Shown: positions 54,228-62,862 of the stretch, in pieces
Position numbering within the stretch: the first letter of the stretch is position 1
Layout: the number at the start of each line of letters is the position of its first letter
From: Sphingobacterium olei
GTDB taxonomy: Bacteria; Bacteroidota; Bacteroidia; Sphingobacteriales; Sphingobacteriaceae
NCBI RefSeq assembly: GCF_005048855.1
Contig: NZ_SUME01000001.1
Coordinates: 620,001 to 684,000 of the forward strand
Direction: 5' to 3'
DNA length: 64,000 nucleotides
The notes under the pieces: generated by a model
Databases searched by the model: none
What the model was told of the DNA's origin: nothing
Seen by the model: only the letters and a program-made list of their open reading frames with translations
Made by a program: the position numbers and the translations under genes

Positions 54228-55415
54228 TTATTCGTTCCCGTTGGCCGGTGCTATAAATAATTTATTATCAGCCGTCATTTGATAGGTTATGTTGTTGCTT
54301 TCCAGTAAACTCAATATGGTCGATAACTTGCTGGTGCGAAAGGTCCCGCCAAAAAATTCAATATCCGGAACGGTACCTTTGTAGATTACATCTACATTAT
54401 ACCAACGGGATACTTCGCTCATTACTTCTTTCAACGATTTTCCGTCAAAGTTGAACTTTCCGTTAAGCCATGCCAGTTCTTGTGCTACATCTACGTCCTT
54501 TCTAGAAAGTTTGCCCTGTCGTAAAACGGATTGTTGTCCTGGTTTAAGCTCCGTTTCTAATTGGTTTGCCAAAGCCTGTACACGCACTTTTCCTTCCGTC
54601 AATGTTGTTTTAATCGGATAACCGTCTGTGTACGCGTTTACATTGAAATGAGTGCCTAATACCGTAATCTTTTGATCGTTGCTGATTACTATAAATGGAT
54701 GATTGGCTTGTTTTGCCACCTCAAAGTAGGCTTCACCCTGTAGAGTAACTTCTCTTTTGTCTTTTGCAAATCTAACTGGATAATCTAATTCGCTACCCGC
54801 ATTTAGTTTTACGCGGGTACCGTCGGGAAGGGTTACGTTGTATAAACCACCTCTGGGAGTAGCTATTTTGACGGATACAACAGATTCCGTCTCCGTAACA
54901 AGTTCTCCATCTTTGTAGTTTAGTCCATTTTCATTGATATAAATTTCCTGCTGTGTTTGATCCAGTTCGAATAATCGACCGTCAGAAAGTGTTACCGTAG
55001 CTTTATTACCCGCAGGAGCGTAATCTATATGCGAAGTTTGCTGAATCGAATCTGCGGAGCTCTTCATGTTGATAGACCACAAATATGTTCCAAAAATACC
55101 CACTAAAAGTACTGACGCTGCGATAAGATAGGGGTACAAGCGTTTTAAAATAGGAGTTCTGTGAGGTGTTTGATATGGAAAAGCTTTTTTCTTTATTCTT
55201 GCAAACGCTCGGTTACTATCTATTACCGCAAATTTTTCATAAGCCTGTTGCTGCTCGTCTGTATTTTTACAACGCTGGTAAATATCCTGATTCTTATCTG
55301 AAAGAGATAACCAATGTTGCAATAAACCCTGCTCTACTTCAGTTAAGTGTATTCCTTGGATCTCTTTTGCAATAATTTCACCGATAATGATTGGTTCTTC
55401 TTCGTTTTGGTACAT
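54228..55415 (-). CDS. FecR-family anti-sigma regulator (locus 2)
   Basis: 395 residues from ATG 55415 (MYQNEEEPIIIGEIIAKE); an in-frame ATG 55445 would add ten. N-terminal anti-sigma region (about 1-80), membrane segment (about 93-113), FecR domain (about 135-310; APAGNKATVTLSDGRLFELD, TPRGGLYNVTLPDGTRVKLN, AYFEVAKQANHPFIV, VLGTHFNVNAY) and DUF4974 (about 315-390). Longer than the FecR at 35579 because the FecR region carries a duplicated strand set. Transduces the state of the STN-SusC to the sigma factor. Confidence 0.9.
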   Translation of the reverse strand: MYQNEEEPIIIGEIIAKEIQGIHLTEVEQGLLQHWLSLSDKNQDIYQRCKNTDEQQQAYEKFAVIDSNRAFARIKKKAFPYQTPHRTPILKRLYPYLIAASVLLVGIFGTYLWSINMKSSADSIQQTSHIDYAPAGNKATVTLSDGRLFELDQTQQEIYINENGLNYKDGELVTETESVVSVKIATPRGGLYNVTLPDGTRVKLNAGSELDYPVRFAKDKREVTLQGEAYFEVAKQANHPFIVISNDQKITVLGTHFNVNAYTDGYPIKTTLTEGKVRVQALANQLETELKPGQQSVLRQGKLSRKDVDVAQELAWLNGKFNFDGKSLKEVMSEVSRWYNVDVIYKGTVPDIEFFGGTFRTSKLSTILSLLESNNITYQMTADNKLFIAPANGNE

Positions 55416-55479
55416 ATTTTTCCGCTTGTTATCTATAGATACCACACCGAATTAAAAAAGTACTAAAGAAAAATAGAAA

Positions 55480-56070
55480 TTATTGAAATTTTTCTACAAT
55501 AAATACTCCGGCGATTAAAAGATTGAATGAATCTCTCTTCAATTGATTCCGTAAAATCGTTAGTGCACGTAATTTTTGATTTTTTACAGTTTGTAAGTTT
55601 ATTCCCATTTCATCGGCTACTTCTTGATTACTTTTTCCTTCCAGATAGGTCGCTTTAATAATTTGTTGCGCTTTAGGCGGTAGGCTTTGTATAGCTTCAT
55701 ACAGTTCACCCATAGCTTCTGCATAGACGATATGCTGTAGCTGGCTTTCCTGAAATTGTTCCTGATTTGCCAAATAATTATCCGTACGGATGGCTCTTCG
55801 CTGCCGGGCAGTTTGCTTGTTTAATCCGATACGGCGGGTCGTTTGGTAGAGGGATGATTTAAGATGGAGTATGCTTTGAAAATCCTTTTTGCTATTCCAC
55901 ATACTTACGAAGGCTTCTTCTGCGATATCCTCGGCTTCCTTTGTTTCCTCTACAAAACTAGAAGCAAATATGCAAAGACGATTGTAATAACGGTTAAAAA
56001 TATACTCGAATGCTTTCTCTTTTCCGTTATTTAAATCGTAAAGTAAATGCATTTCATTCGTATATTTCAT
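55480..56070 (-). CDS. ECF sigma factor (locus 2)
   Basis: 196 residues. Region 2: FEYIFNRYYNRLCIFASSFV, AEDIAEEAFVSMWNSKKDF; region 4: LPPKAQQIIKATYLEGKSNQ, VADEMGINLQTVKNQKLRAL; a short hydrophobic tail follows (NLLIAGVFIVEKF). FecI-like factor expected to drive the SusC operon downstream. Divergent from cydA across 147 bp. Confidence 0.92.
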   Translation of the reverse strand: MKYTNEMHLLYDLNNGKEKAFEYIFNRYYNRLCIFASSFVEETKEAEDIAEEAFVSMWNSKKDFQSILHLKSSLYQTTRRIGLNKQTARQRRAIRTDNYLANQEQFQESQLQHIVYAEAMGELYEAIQSLPPKAQQIIKATYLEGKSNQEVADEMGINLQTVKNQKLRALTILRNQLKRDSFNLLIAGVFIVEKFQ

Positions 56071-56217
56071 TTTATGGCGTTTAGGATACGGTTAATATGA
56101 ATTATTGGTGTAAATATAGGTATAATTCGAAAAAGTAGTACTAAAGACAACGGAAGATTACGTTGTTCTTTTGCTAACCAATCCGTAACTTAGTCGCATA
56201 GACGAATACTATAAAAC

Positions 56218-57558
56218 ATGGATGATTTTATCGCGGCCCGTTCCCAAATGGCCATGTCACTTGGCTTTCATATTATATTTGCATGCGTGGGCATGGTCAT
56301 GCCTTTTTTTATGGCTATTAGTCACTACAAATATCTCCGTACCGGAAATGAAATTTACAAAGGACTTACAAAAGCGTGGAGCAAAGGTGTAGCCATCCTT
56401 TTTGCGACCGGTGCTGTTTCGGGTACGATGTTATCATTCGAATTGGGGCTGCTATGGCCCGAGTTTATGAAACATGCCGGTCCAATATTTGGTATGCCAT
56501 TTTCATTAGAAGGGACGGCATTCTTTATCGAAGCCATCGCATTAGGTTTCTTCTTGTATGGTTGGGATCGGTTCAACAAATGGTTTCACTGGGCTACAGG
56601 TGTATTGGTCGGTATCAGCGGTTTAGCATCGGGCATACTCGTTGTCGCTGCGAATGCCTGGATGAACAGTCCGGCGGGTTTTGACTATCATAACGGCGTG
56701 TATTCAAATATTGATCCGATAGCCGCAATGCTGAATAAAGCGTGGTTTTCCCAGGCATTACATATGGTTTTAGCGGCATTTGTATCTACCGGATTCGCGG
56801 TAGCCGGCATGCATGCCCTGATGATTTTGAAGCGGAAAAACGTGGAGTTCCATACCAAGGCATTTAAGATTGCTGCAACCTGTGGCTGTATCGCAGCGTT
56901 GCTGCAGCCAATTAGCGGCGATATATCAGCGAAAGACGTAACCCAGCGGCAGCCCATAAAGCTAGCAGCGATGGAAGCACATTTTAATACCGAGGAAAGA
57001 GCGCCTTTTATCCTTGGAGGAATTGTCAATGAAGAAGAACAAAAAGTAGATTACGCGATCAAAATACCGGGTGTACTGAGCTTTCTCGCACACGGAGATA
57101 TCGATAAGCCAGTCAAAGGACTTAATGAGTTCCCTCGGGAGGATTGGCCTCCGATCGCTATTACCCACTATGCGTTTCAGATCATGATCACTTTAGGTAT
57201 GCTGCTGTGTGGGTTGTCGCTATTGTACTTAGTGGTTATCTGGAAGAAAAAGCATTGGATGCAGGCTAACTGGTTTTTACGCCTATTTGTACTTGCTATA
57301 CCTTTAGGTTATATTGCCCTTGAAGCGGGCTGGGTGGTTACTGAAGTCGGGCGTCAGCCCTGGATTATTTACGGCATCATGCGCACAAAAGATGCTGTTA
57401 CTCCAATGCCCGGGATCGTATATTCCTTCTACATTTTTACCACGGTATTTGTGTCGCTTTCAGCTATCGTTATATTTCTCTTGTACAGACAGTTAAAAAT
57501 GGTGGGCAGGTTGTACGATGTAACGGATCCCAACTTCGGAATAAAATCAAAATCATAA
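56218..57558 (+). CDS. cydA: Cytochrome bd oxidase subunit I
   Basis: 446 residues, multi-pass. It has the haem b595 ligand His18 (MSLGFHIIF), the GWD/TG blocks around residue 120-150, His near 186 (SQALHMVLAAF), the short Q-loop form (GGIVNEEEQKVDYAIKIPG, with no long insertion as in E. coli), and the GRQPW signature in TEVGRQPWIIYGIMRT. It oxidises menaquinol/ubiquinol and reduces oxygen with high affinity. Four bases separate it from cydB. Confidence 0.95.
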   Translation: MDDFIAARSQMAMSLGFHIIFACVGMVMPFFMAISHYKYLRTGNEIYKGLTKAWSKGVAILFATGAVSGTMLSFELGLLWPEFMKHAGPIFGMPFSLEGTAFFIEAIALGFFLYGWDRFNKWFHWATGVLVGISGLASGILVVAANAWMNSPAGFDYHNGVYSNIDPIAAMLNKAWFSQALHMVLAAFVSTGFAVAGMHALMILKRKNVEFHTKAFKIAATCGCIAALLQPISGDISAKDVTQRQPIKLAAMEAHFNTEERAPFILGGIVNEEEQKVDYAIKIPGVLSFLAHGDIDKPVKGLNEFPREDWPPIAITHYAFQIMITLGMLLCGLSLLYLVVIWKKKHWMQANWFLRLFVLAIPLGYIALEAGWVVTEVGRQPWIIYGIMRTKDAVTPMPGIVYSFYIFTTVFVSLSAIVIFLLYRQLKMVGRLYDVTDPNFGIKSKS

Positions 57559-57561
57559 TAC

Positions 57562-58566
57562 ATGTTATACGTTGTTGTCGCTTATCTTTGGATATCACTT
57601 TACCTTTATCTTATTTTGGGTGGAGCTGATTTTGGCGTAGGTATCATAGAGCTCTTTACCGGAAAAAATAATAAACTACGGGTCAAAAATACAGCCTACA
57701 AATCTATTGGACCAATATGGGAAGCAAACCACATGTGGTTGATTATTGCCATTGTCGTACTTTTTGTAGGTTTTCCGATCATTTATAGTACCTTATCCAT
57801 ATATCTTCATATTCCACTTCTGCTCCTGCTGTTAGGTATTATAGCAAGGGGAACAGCGTTTACTTTTCGCCATTACGATGCCATTGACGATGAATGGCAA
57901 CAAGTCTATAATAGAATCTTTCGGATAAGTAGCTTAATCACACCCTTCTTTTTAGGTATTATTGCGGCAAGCACAGTTTCCCGACAGATAGATCCTGGAG
58001 CTTCAAACTTTTTAGCAGCCTATGTACTCAGTTGGTGGAATCTGTTCGGTATTGCGGTAGGGCTCTTTACAGTGGCCATTAGCGCCTATCTTGCGTCAAT
58101 ATACATTATTGGAGAAGCGGAAGAAAAAGGATTTGTCGATTACCTGATGCGTAAAGCCAAAATATATTTCTTTGTAGTGTTGGGGGCAGGCAGTCTCGTA
58201 TTTGCTACAGCGTACTGGACAGGTATTCCTCTGTTTGAGTGGGTATTTGGAGGTTTCATTGGTCAGGTAGCGGTTTTATTGGCAACGGTCTCCATAGGTG
58301 TTCTTTTCTGGGCGGCCGCTCATCATAAAAGCACTCTAATGCGTATATCTGCTGCCTTTCAGGTTATGATGATCCTGATAGCGGCTACTTATAATCATTT
58401 TCCCGAACTCGTTCTGCTTGCTGATGGAAGTGCACTATCCCTTTTAGATCAGCAGAGCAGCGAAAAGACAATTACTGTATTGGCTTGGGGCCTACTGCTC
58501 GGAAGCATTTTTATATTACCGTTTCTTTTTTATCTACTGTATTCATTTCACAAGAAGAAACCTTGA
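57562..58566 (+). CDS. cydB: Cytochrome bd oxidase subunit II
   Basis: 334 residues, about eight membrane segments. Landmarks: LYLILGGADFGVGIIELFTG, GPIWEANHMWLIIAIVVLFV (the conserved EANH), FAFRHYDA-like block TAFTFRHYDAIDDEWQ. It partners CydA and stabilises the haems. No CydX-like small subunit follows. The gene is followed at 24 nt by hairpin-leader element C. Confidence 0.95.
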   Translation: MLYVVVAYLWISLYLYLILGGADFGVGIIELFTGKNNKLRVKNTAYKSIGPIWEANHMWLIIAIVVLFVGFPIIYSTLSIYLHIPLLLLLLGIIARGTAFTFRHYDAIDDEWQQVYNRIFRISSLITPFFLGIIAASTVSRQIDPGASNFLAAYVLSWWNLFGIAVGLFTVAISAYLASIYIIGEAEEKGFVDYLMRKAKIYFFVVLGAGSLVFATAYWTGIPLFEWVFGGFIGQVAVLLATVSIGVLFWAAAHHKSTLMRISAAFQVMMILIAATYNHFPELVLLADGSALSLLDQQSSEKTITVLAWGLLLGSIFILPFLFYLLYSFHKKKP

Positions 58567-58592
58567 CGAATTGCCTTATGGAAATATAGAAA

Positions 58593-58653
58593 AAAATCCT
58601 GAAGCGGGAAGCTTCAGGATTTCTAACCTAACCAATTTTTAACCTAAATTATG
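58593..58653 (+). repeat. Hairpin-leader element, copy C
   Basis: Stem arm AAATCCTGAAG pairs perfectly (11 bp) around CGGGAAG, then TTTC, then TAACCTAACCAATTTTTAAC and CTAAATTATGA. It matches copies A and B with a few changes. The leader's ATG (58651) opens only MSK. It lies 26 nt after cydB and probably ends that transcript, but the leader is again conserved without a gene. Confidence 0.7.
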
Positions 58654-58704
58654 AGCAAATAACTGCTCAAATTACTTGCCAATTATTAAATTGCAGTGTT
58701 TTTG

Positions 58705-59784
58705 TTACATAGGATTGTTGTCTATCCATTCCTGTACTATTCTCCAATCATAGATATGAAATACGTTTCCATTGCTCATCGCTACAAAAATACCTTGTGG
58801 AAATTGTGGACCAAAATTGACATTGACGGCATCGGCTCCATCGCATTCTACCGTTGATACCGGGATTTCTGAGATCAACTGATGTGCGTGCGGATTATTT
58901 TCTGAGCCTTCTCTTTTATATACCAAAAATGTGTTTTTCTGTTGGTTAGATACCAAAATATAACCTGTTTTCGCATCTTTTTGATATATAGCGATTCCCT
59001 CATGATCCCGTTTTGCATCCGCCTGGCCAAAAAAAGCAAGTTCCTCGTTGTTCCCTTTAGCAGGATCAGCATAGTATTTCCGTATTCCAGCTGTCTCATC
59101 CGAATAGTATATATATCCCAATTCATTATCTACCGCAATCGCCTCAATTTCCTTTTTTCCGCTATATCTACCAAATTTACGCACAGCTGTCGCTCCAACT
59201 GTGCCATCGGATTTTCCAGACAATTTGTACTGCCACAAATAATTTTCTAACGGGCCAGTTTTCCGTCCGACAATTGCATAAATCTCTATTGTGGTCGTAT
59301 CGACCTGTTTGGTATACAATGCTATACCCATACCATCCCGTTCTCCGTCGCCTGTTTCTCCCTCGAAGATTGGAATCCCTCCGTTGTCAATGGGAGTTAA
59401 GTCAGGCAGCGAAAATATCCGGATCGTATTTGTTTTCCTTTCGGTCGTCACAGCGATATCGGTTTTGATGCCATTGATATCCAATCCATACGCCACATCA
59501 ACATTGTTTGGCCGTTGCATATTCTCGAAGCTGTTCACAATCTTTCCTTCCAAATTATAAACATATAGGCCTCCACCAACTTCTTTATCGGTGCCGATGA
59601 TAAGGCTCTTTGATGGATCTGTCGGATGAACCCAAAAAGCGGGATCATCGGTATCATGAGGTGTAGGTTCGGTAATAGACGTAGGTTTAATCGCATTTTC
59701 GGCTACTGGTGCCATTCTGTCTTGGCAGGACGAAATCATTAGGCCAAATGCCAAAAATGATAAAATATTGAAAAGTCTTTTCAT
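58705..59784 (-). CDS. Beta-propeller phytase (3-phytase) lipoprotein
   Basis: 359 residues from ATG 59784 (MKRLFNILSFLAFGL, lipobox MISSC); the longer frame from 59835 overlaps the receptor gene. Phytase signatures: TPHDTDDPAFWVHPTDPSKS, IGTDKEVGGGLYVYNLEGK, RPNNVDVAYG, DGERDGMGIALY, GYIYYSDETAGIRKYYADP, KRDHEGIAIY and VECDGADAVNVNFG, with the acidic residues that bind calcium and phosphate. It releases phosphate from phytate at the cell surface or periplasm. The gene is 40 nt after the TonB receptor, so they form one operon. Confidence 0.93.
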   Translation of the reverse strand: MKRLFNILSFLAFGLMISSCQDRMAPVAENAIKPTSITEPTPHDTDDPAFWVHPTDPSKSLIIGTDKEVGGGLYVYNLEGKIVNSFENMQRPNNVDVAYGLDINGIKTDIAVTTERKTNTIRIFSLPDLTPIDNGGIPIFEGETGDGERDGMGIALYTKQVDTTTIEIYAIVGRKTGPLENYLWQYKLSGKSDGTVGATAVRKFGRYSGKKEIEAIAVDNELGYIYYSDETAGIRKYYADPAKGNNEELAFFGQADAKRDHEGIAIYQKDAKTGYILVSNQQKNTFLVYKREGSENNPHAHQLISEIPVSTVECDGADAVNVNFGPQFPQGIFVAMSNGNVFHIYDWRIVQEWIDNNPM

Positions 59785-59824
59785 TTCCTTTAATTTTTTG
59801 GAGTTTAAAAATATCTGAGTATTA

Positions 59825-62629
59825 CTATAAATCAAATTTCAGTCCCAACGTATATCTTGGACGATAATACTCCAACTGCATCATCCGTTCCTTGCTACCC
59901 TGATAATAGCGCAGCGGTTGATTCGTCAAGTTGTTGGTTTCGCCGAAGATTCGTAATTGACGGGTTATTTTGTACGACGCATTGGCATCCAGGAAAAACT
60001 GTTTGTCGTAGTAGGCATCATAAAAATCACTTTCGCCTATCTCATCCAGGTAAGCCGCGGTATAGTTTGCTGATACACGGGCTGAGAATCTGTTGTTCTC
60101 CCAAGAAAGAGAGCCATTAAACATGTGTGGAGCTGTTCTTGGTAAACCCAGACCAGTACGTTCATCCCCATCTTCGCTACTTTGGATTCCATGTGCCTTG
60201 GATTCGGTAAACGTGTAATTCGTATAGATCGCGAACCCTTTTAAAAACCTTCCTGGTAGAAAGTCCAATTGACGCTGGAATGCTACCTCAAACCCATAGA
60301 CATCGACATTGTCGCCGTTACGGTACTGTACAAATTGCCAGTTTTCGCCGACTGGGATAGGGTTGGATACGGTCGGGAAATCAGACTCGAACTTCCCGGC
60401 ATTATAATTAGGATCGTTATACCGATATATGAAATTATTTAGCCGTTTATAAAATGCACCCGCAGAAACCAAACCGATATTTTGGAAATAGTTTTCGGCC
60501 ATAAAATCAAAATTAGTGGCATATGTTGCCTTTAGATTGGGATTACCCGCACTAAGCTCAGAGTCTCCAGGAAGTGCATTTACGTAAGGAGCCAACGCAT
60601 AATAATTAGGACGGGCTAGACTCGTGGTTACCGCTGCACGAAGGATCAAGTCTTTGGTTACATCGTGTTTCAATGTCAAACTTGGCAGAATGTTGATGTA
60701 GTCATTCTTGTTGTTGACAGAGCCAACTAAATCTTCCTCATCCTCGACATAATTGCCTGTATAGTCTATTTTAGTATATTCTACACGTGCTCCTATGATC
60801 ATCGATGTCCGTTCAGTAAAATTTTGATCCCAACGTACATAGCCTGCGGTGATCATCTCTTTGGCTTTGTAATTTACTGCCAGATACTCCGAAGGAACAG
60901 CTTCCTGTTCGAAGAGCCCGGTATTACCAAAATTCAGGCTTCCCAAGTAGTTCTTGTCTACGAACCCCGCGGGCACATATTGGCTACCCGGTCCGAAATT
61001 ATTCATTTGCCAGTTTTCCAACGGTAGAGCTGCCATGTTTTCAAAACCACTTAATGGCTTATATTCGTAAAAGACGTTGTCTCTCGTCTTGTTCTTTAAG
61101 CGTAAGCGGCCTCCAAAGCGGAAACGTCCTTTTTGTCCATCGATCACGCTAAGAGGCAACCGGAAGTTCATCTTCGCTCCAAACTCATCTTCGGAAGTGT
61201 AATCGTGGTTTTCAGTCACTTCATTAAGCTCAAATTGGGAATAATCATGGTAATTATCAACGATTAGCGGTTTATAAGCGTTGCTCACGTCCTGGTCCAA
61301 TACTACTGCCTCCTGTTCAAAATCGATATAGCGTTCATGTGGACGATCTTCGGAAGCTTTGGAATATGATGCTGCCCAGTCAAAGTCAAGCTTTGAAGAC
61401 AAAAGATGCTCTCCTCTTAGCGAGAAGTTAAGCACTCTTTGGTCCTCGAGTCGCGTGTTGCCGTTTTTTCCATCAGCACCTCCTTTTGTTTGGCGACGTA
61501 TGTCTCCGACAAAAGATTGTTCATCTTCATCCCATTCCATCTTCCTGTACTGTGTACGGTAACGATTTTCGCGGTCGTCGCGCCAGTTGTATATGGCATT
61601 AAACTCCAATTTGTTTCTTGAATTTATTTCAAAATCTGAAGCGACAGAAAAACTGCGGCGGATACGTTGTACATCGTACTTTCTGATGTCCATTTCTTCG
61701 ACAAAGGTACGATCGTCGTCCACTTCCCAAACAGCTTCGATATTGTCCGAACCAAAATTTTGGGTCTGGATTGTTCCGCTTACTATCAGACCTAGTTTAT
61801 TGTTTGCATAACGATTGCCATATACTATCGATCCATTATACAGTCCTTTTTCGCGTATAGGGGCATATCCACCGCTCAATGTTGCAGATAGTCGCTGGCC
61901 ATTGGGGGCCGCGCGAGTAATCAGGTTGACAGAACCGCCAATGGCATCGGCATCCATATCTGGTGTCAAAGTCTTATTCACCTCGATGCTCGAAATCATA
62001 TCAGAAGGGATCAGGTCCATCTGTACGTTCCTGTTATCACCTTCGGCCGACGGGATACGGTCACCATTTAGTGTTACCGAGTTTAATTCCGGAGATAGAC
62101 CACGTACAATGATGTTGCGTGCTTCTCCTTGGTCATTCTGCATGGTGATACCTGGGACACGTTTTAATGCGTCTCCAATGTTCTGGTCCGGAAAACGCCC
62201 CACCTGGTCTGATGAAATAATATTGGTAACATTGCTATTATTTTTCTGCTGATTTAAAGCCTTTGCCTGGCCCCGGGCCATATCGCCGATAATCTGTACT
62301 TCGCCCACAGTCTTGTACGCAGGGTTCAAAAGAACCTGCAACTGTTCCTGTTTACCATTTATAGTAACTGATTGACTATAGGCTTGATAGCCCATATAAT
62401 TAACGGTGAGGGTATATGTTCCAGCAGGAAGATTCAAGAACTCAAAAGACCCCGTCGCATCGGATACGGTATAACGGTTTCCCTGCTCCAAGCGTAGCGT
62501 TGCGCCTGGAAGCGAAAAGCTGTCGCTGGAATCCATGACTTTCCCTTTTAAAATCCTTGTCTGCGCAATCGTGTTCGAACAACATAGGGAAAAAATAAAC
62601 AAATAAAGTAGTCCTTTCATTTTAAACAT
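59825..62629 (-). CDS. TonB-dependent receptor linked to phytase
   Basis: 934 residues from ATG 62629 (MFKMKGLLYLFIFSL, cleavage after TIAQ); the frame runs 30 codons further upstream but without a signal sequence. Domains: carboxypeptidase-regulatory-like (about 20-105), plug with QKNNSNVTNIISSDQVGRFP, RGLSPELNSVTLNGDRIPSA and EVNKTLTPDMDADAIGGSVN (the TIGR01782-type pattern) and a large barrel ending in Phe-Asp-Leu. Probably imports phytate or its breakdown products. Co-transcribed with the phytase. Confidence 0.88.
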   Translation of the reverse strand: MFKMKGLLYLFIFSLCCSNTIAQTRILKGKVMDSSDSFSLPGATLRLEQGNRYTVSDATGSFEFLNLPAGTYTLTVNYMGYQAYSQSVTINGKQEQLQVLLNPAYKTVGEVQIIGDMARGQAKALNQQKNNSNVTNIISSDQVGRFPDQNIGDALKRVPGITMQNDQGEARNIIVRGLSPELNSVTLNGDRIPSAEGDNRNVQMDLIPSDMISSIEVNKTLTPDMDADAIGGSVNLITRAAPNGQRLSATLSGGYAPIREKGLYNGSIVYGNRYANNKLGLIVSGTIQTQNFGSDNIEAVWEVDDDRTFVEEMDIRKYDVQRIRRSFSVASDFEINSRNKLEFNAIYNWRDDRENRYRTQYRKMEWDEDEQSFVGDIRRQTKGGADGKNGNTRLEDQRVLNFSLRGEHLLSSKLDFDWAASYSKASEDRPHERYIDFEQEAVVLDQDVSNAYKPLIVDNYHDYSQFELNEVTENHDYTSEDEFGAKMNFRLPLSVIDGQKGRFRFGGRLRLKNKTRDNVFYEYKPLSGFENMAALPLENWQMNNFGPGSQYVPAGFVDKNYLGSLNFGNTGLFEQEAVPSEYLAVNYKAKEMITAGYVRWDQNFTERTSMIIGARVEYTKIDYTGNYVEDEEDLVGSVNNKNDYINILPSLTLKHDVTKDLILRAAVTTSLARPNYYALAPYVNALPGDSELSAGNPNLKATYATNFDFMAENYFQNIGLVSAGAFYKRLNNFIYRYNDPNYNAGKFESDFPTVSNPIPVGENWQFVQYRNGDNVDVYGFEVAFQRQLDFLPGRFLKGFAIYTNYTFTESKAHGIQSSEDGDERTGLGLPRTAPHMFNGSLSWENNRFSARVSANYTAAYLDEIGESDFYDAYYDKQFFLDANASYKITRQLRIFGETNNLTNQPLRYYQGSKERMMQLEYYRPRYTLGLKFDL

Positions 62630-62862
62630 TTTTTTGGTGTGGTTTTTATTTATTCGACAAAGATTGTTGACGATAGGCATCAAGACAATTTTTGTGCGTA
62701 AACAAAACAGCAACAACATTAATTAATCCATAGACAGCACAGCAACATTATTACATTTTACAGATTTAAATAATTGTAAAACAGGTTGTTGTGTTGTTTT
62801 TAAATAGCCATTAACTTTCTGTTAACCTGATGTTACCGTAATTTTAAGGAGATATAGGATGT

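Noticed and set aside
54205..54237. Short direct repeat CGTTCCCG at the FecR 3' end
   Set aside because: A single 11-base tandem duplication around the stop codon; most likely a replication slip with no effect on the protein.
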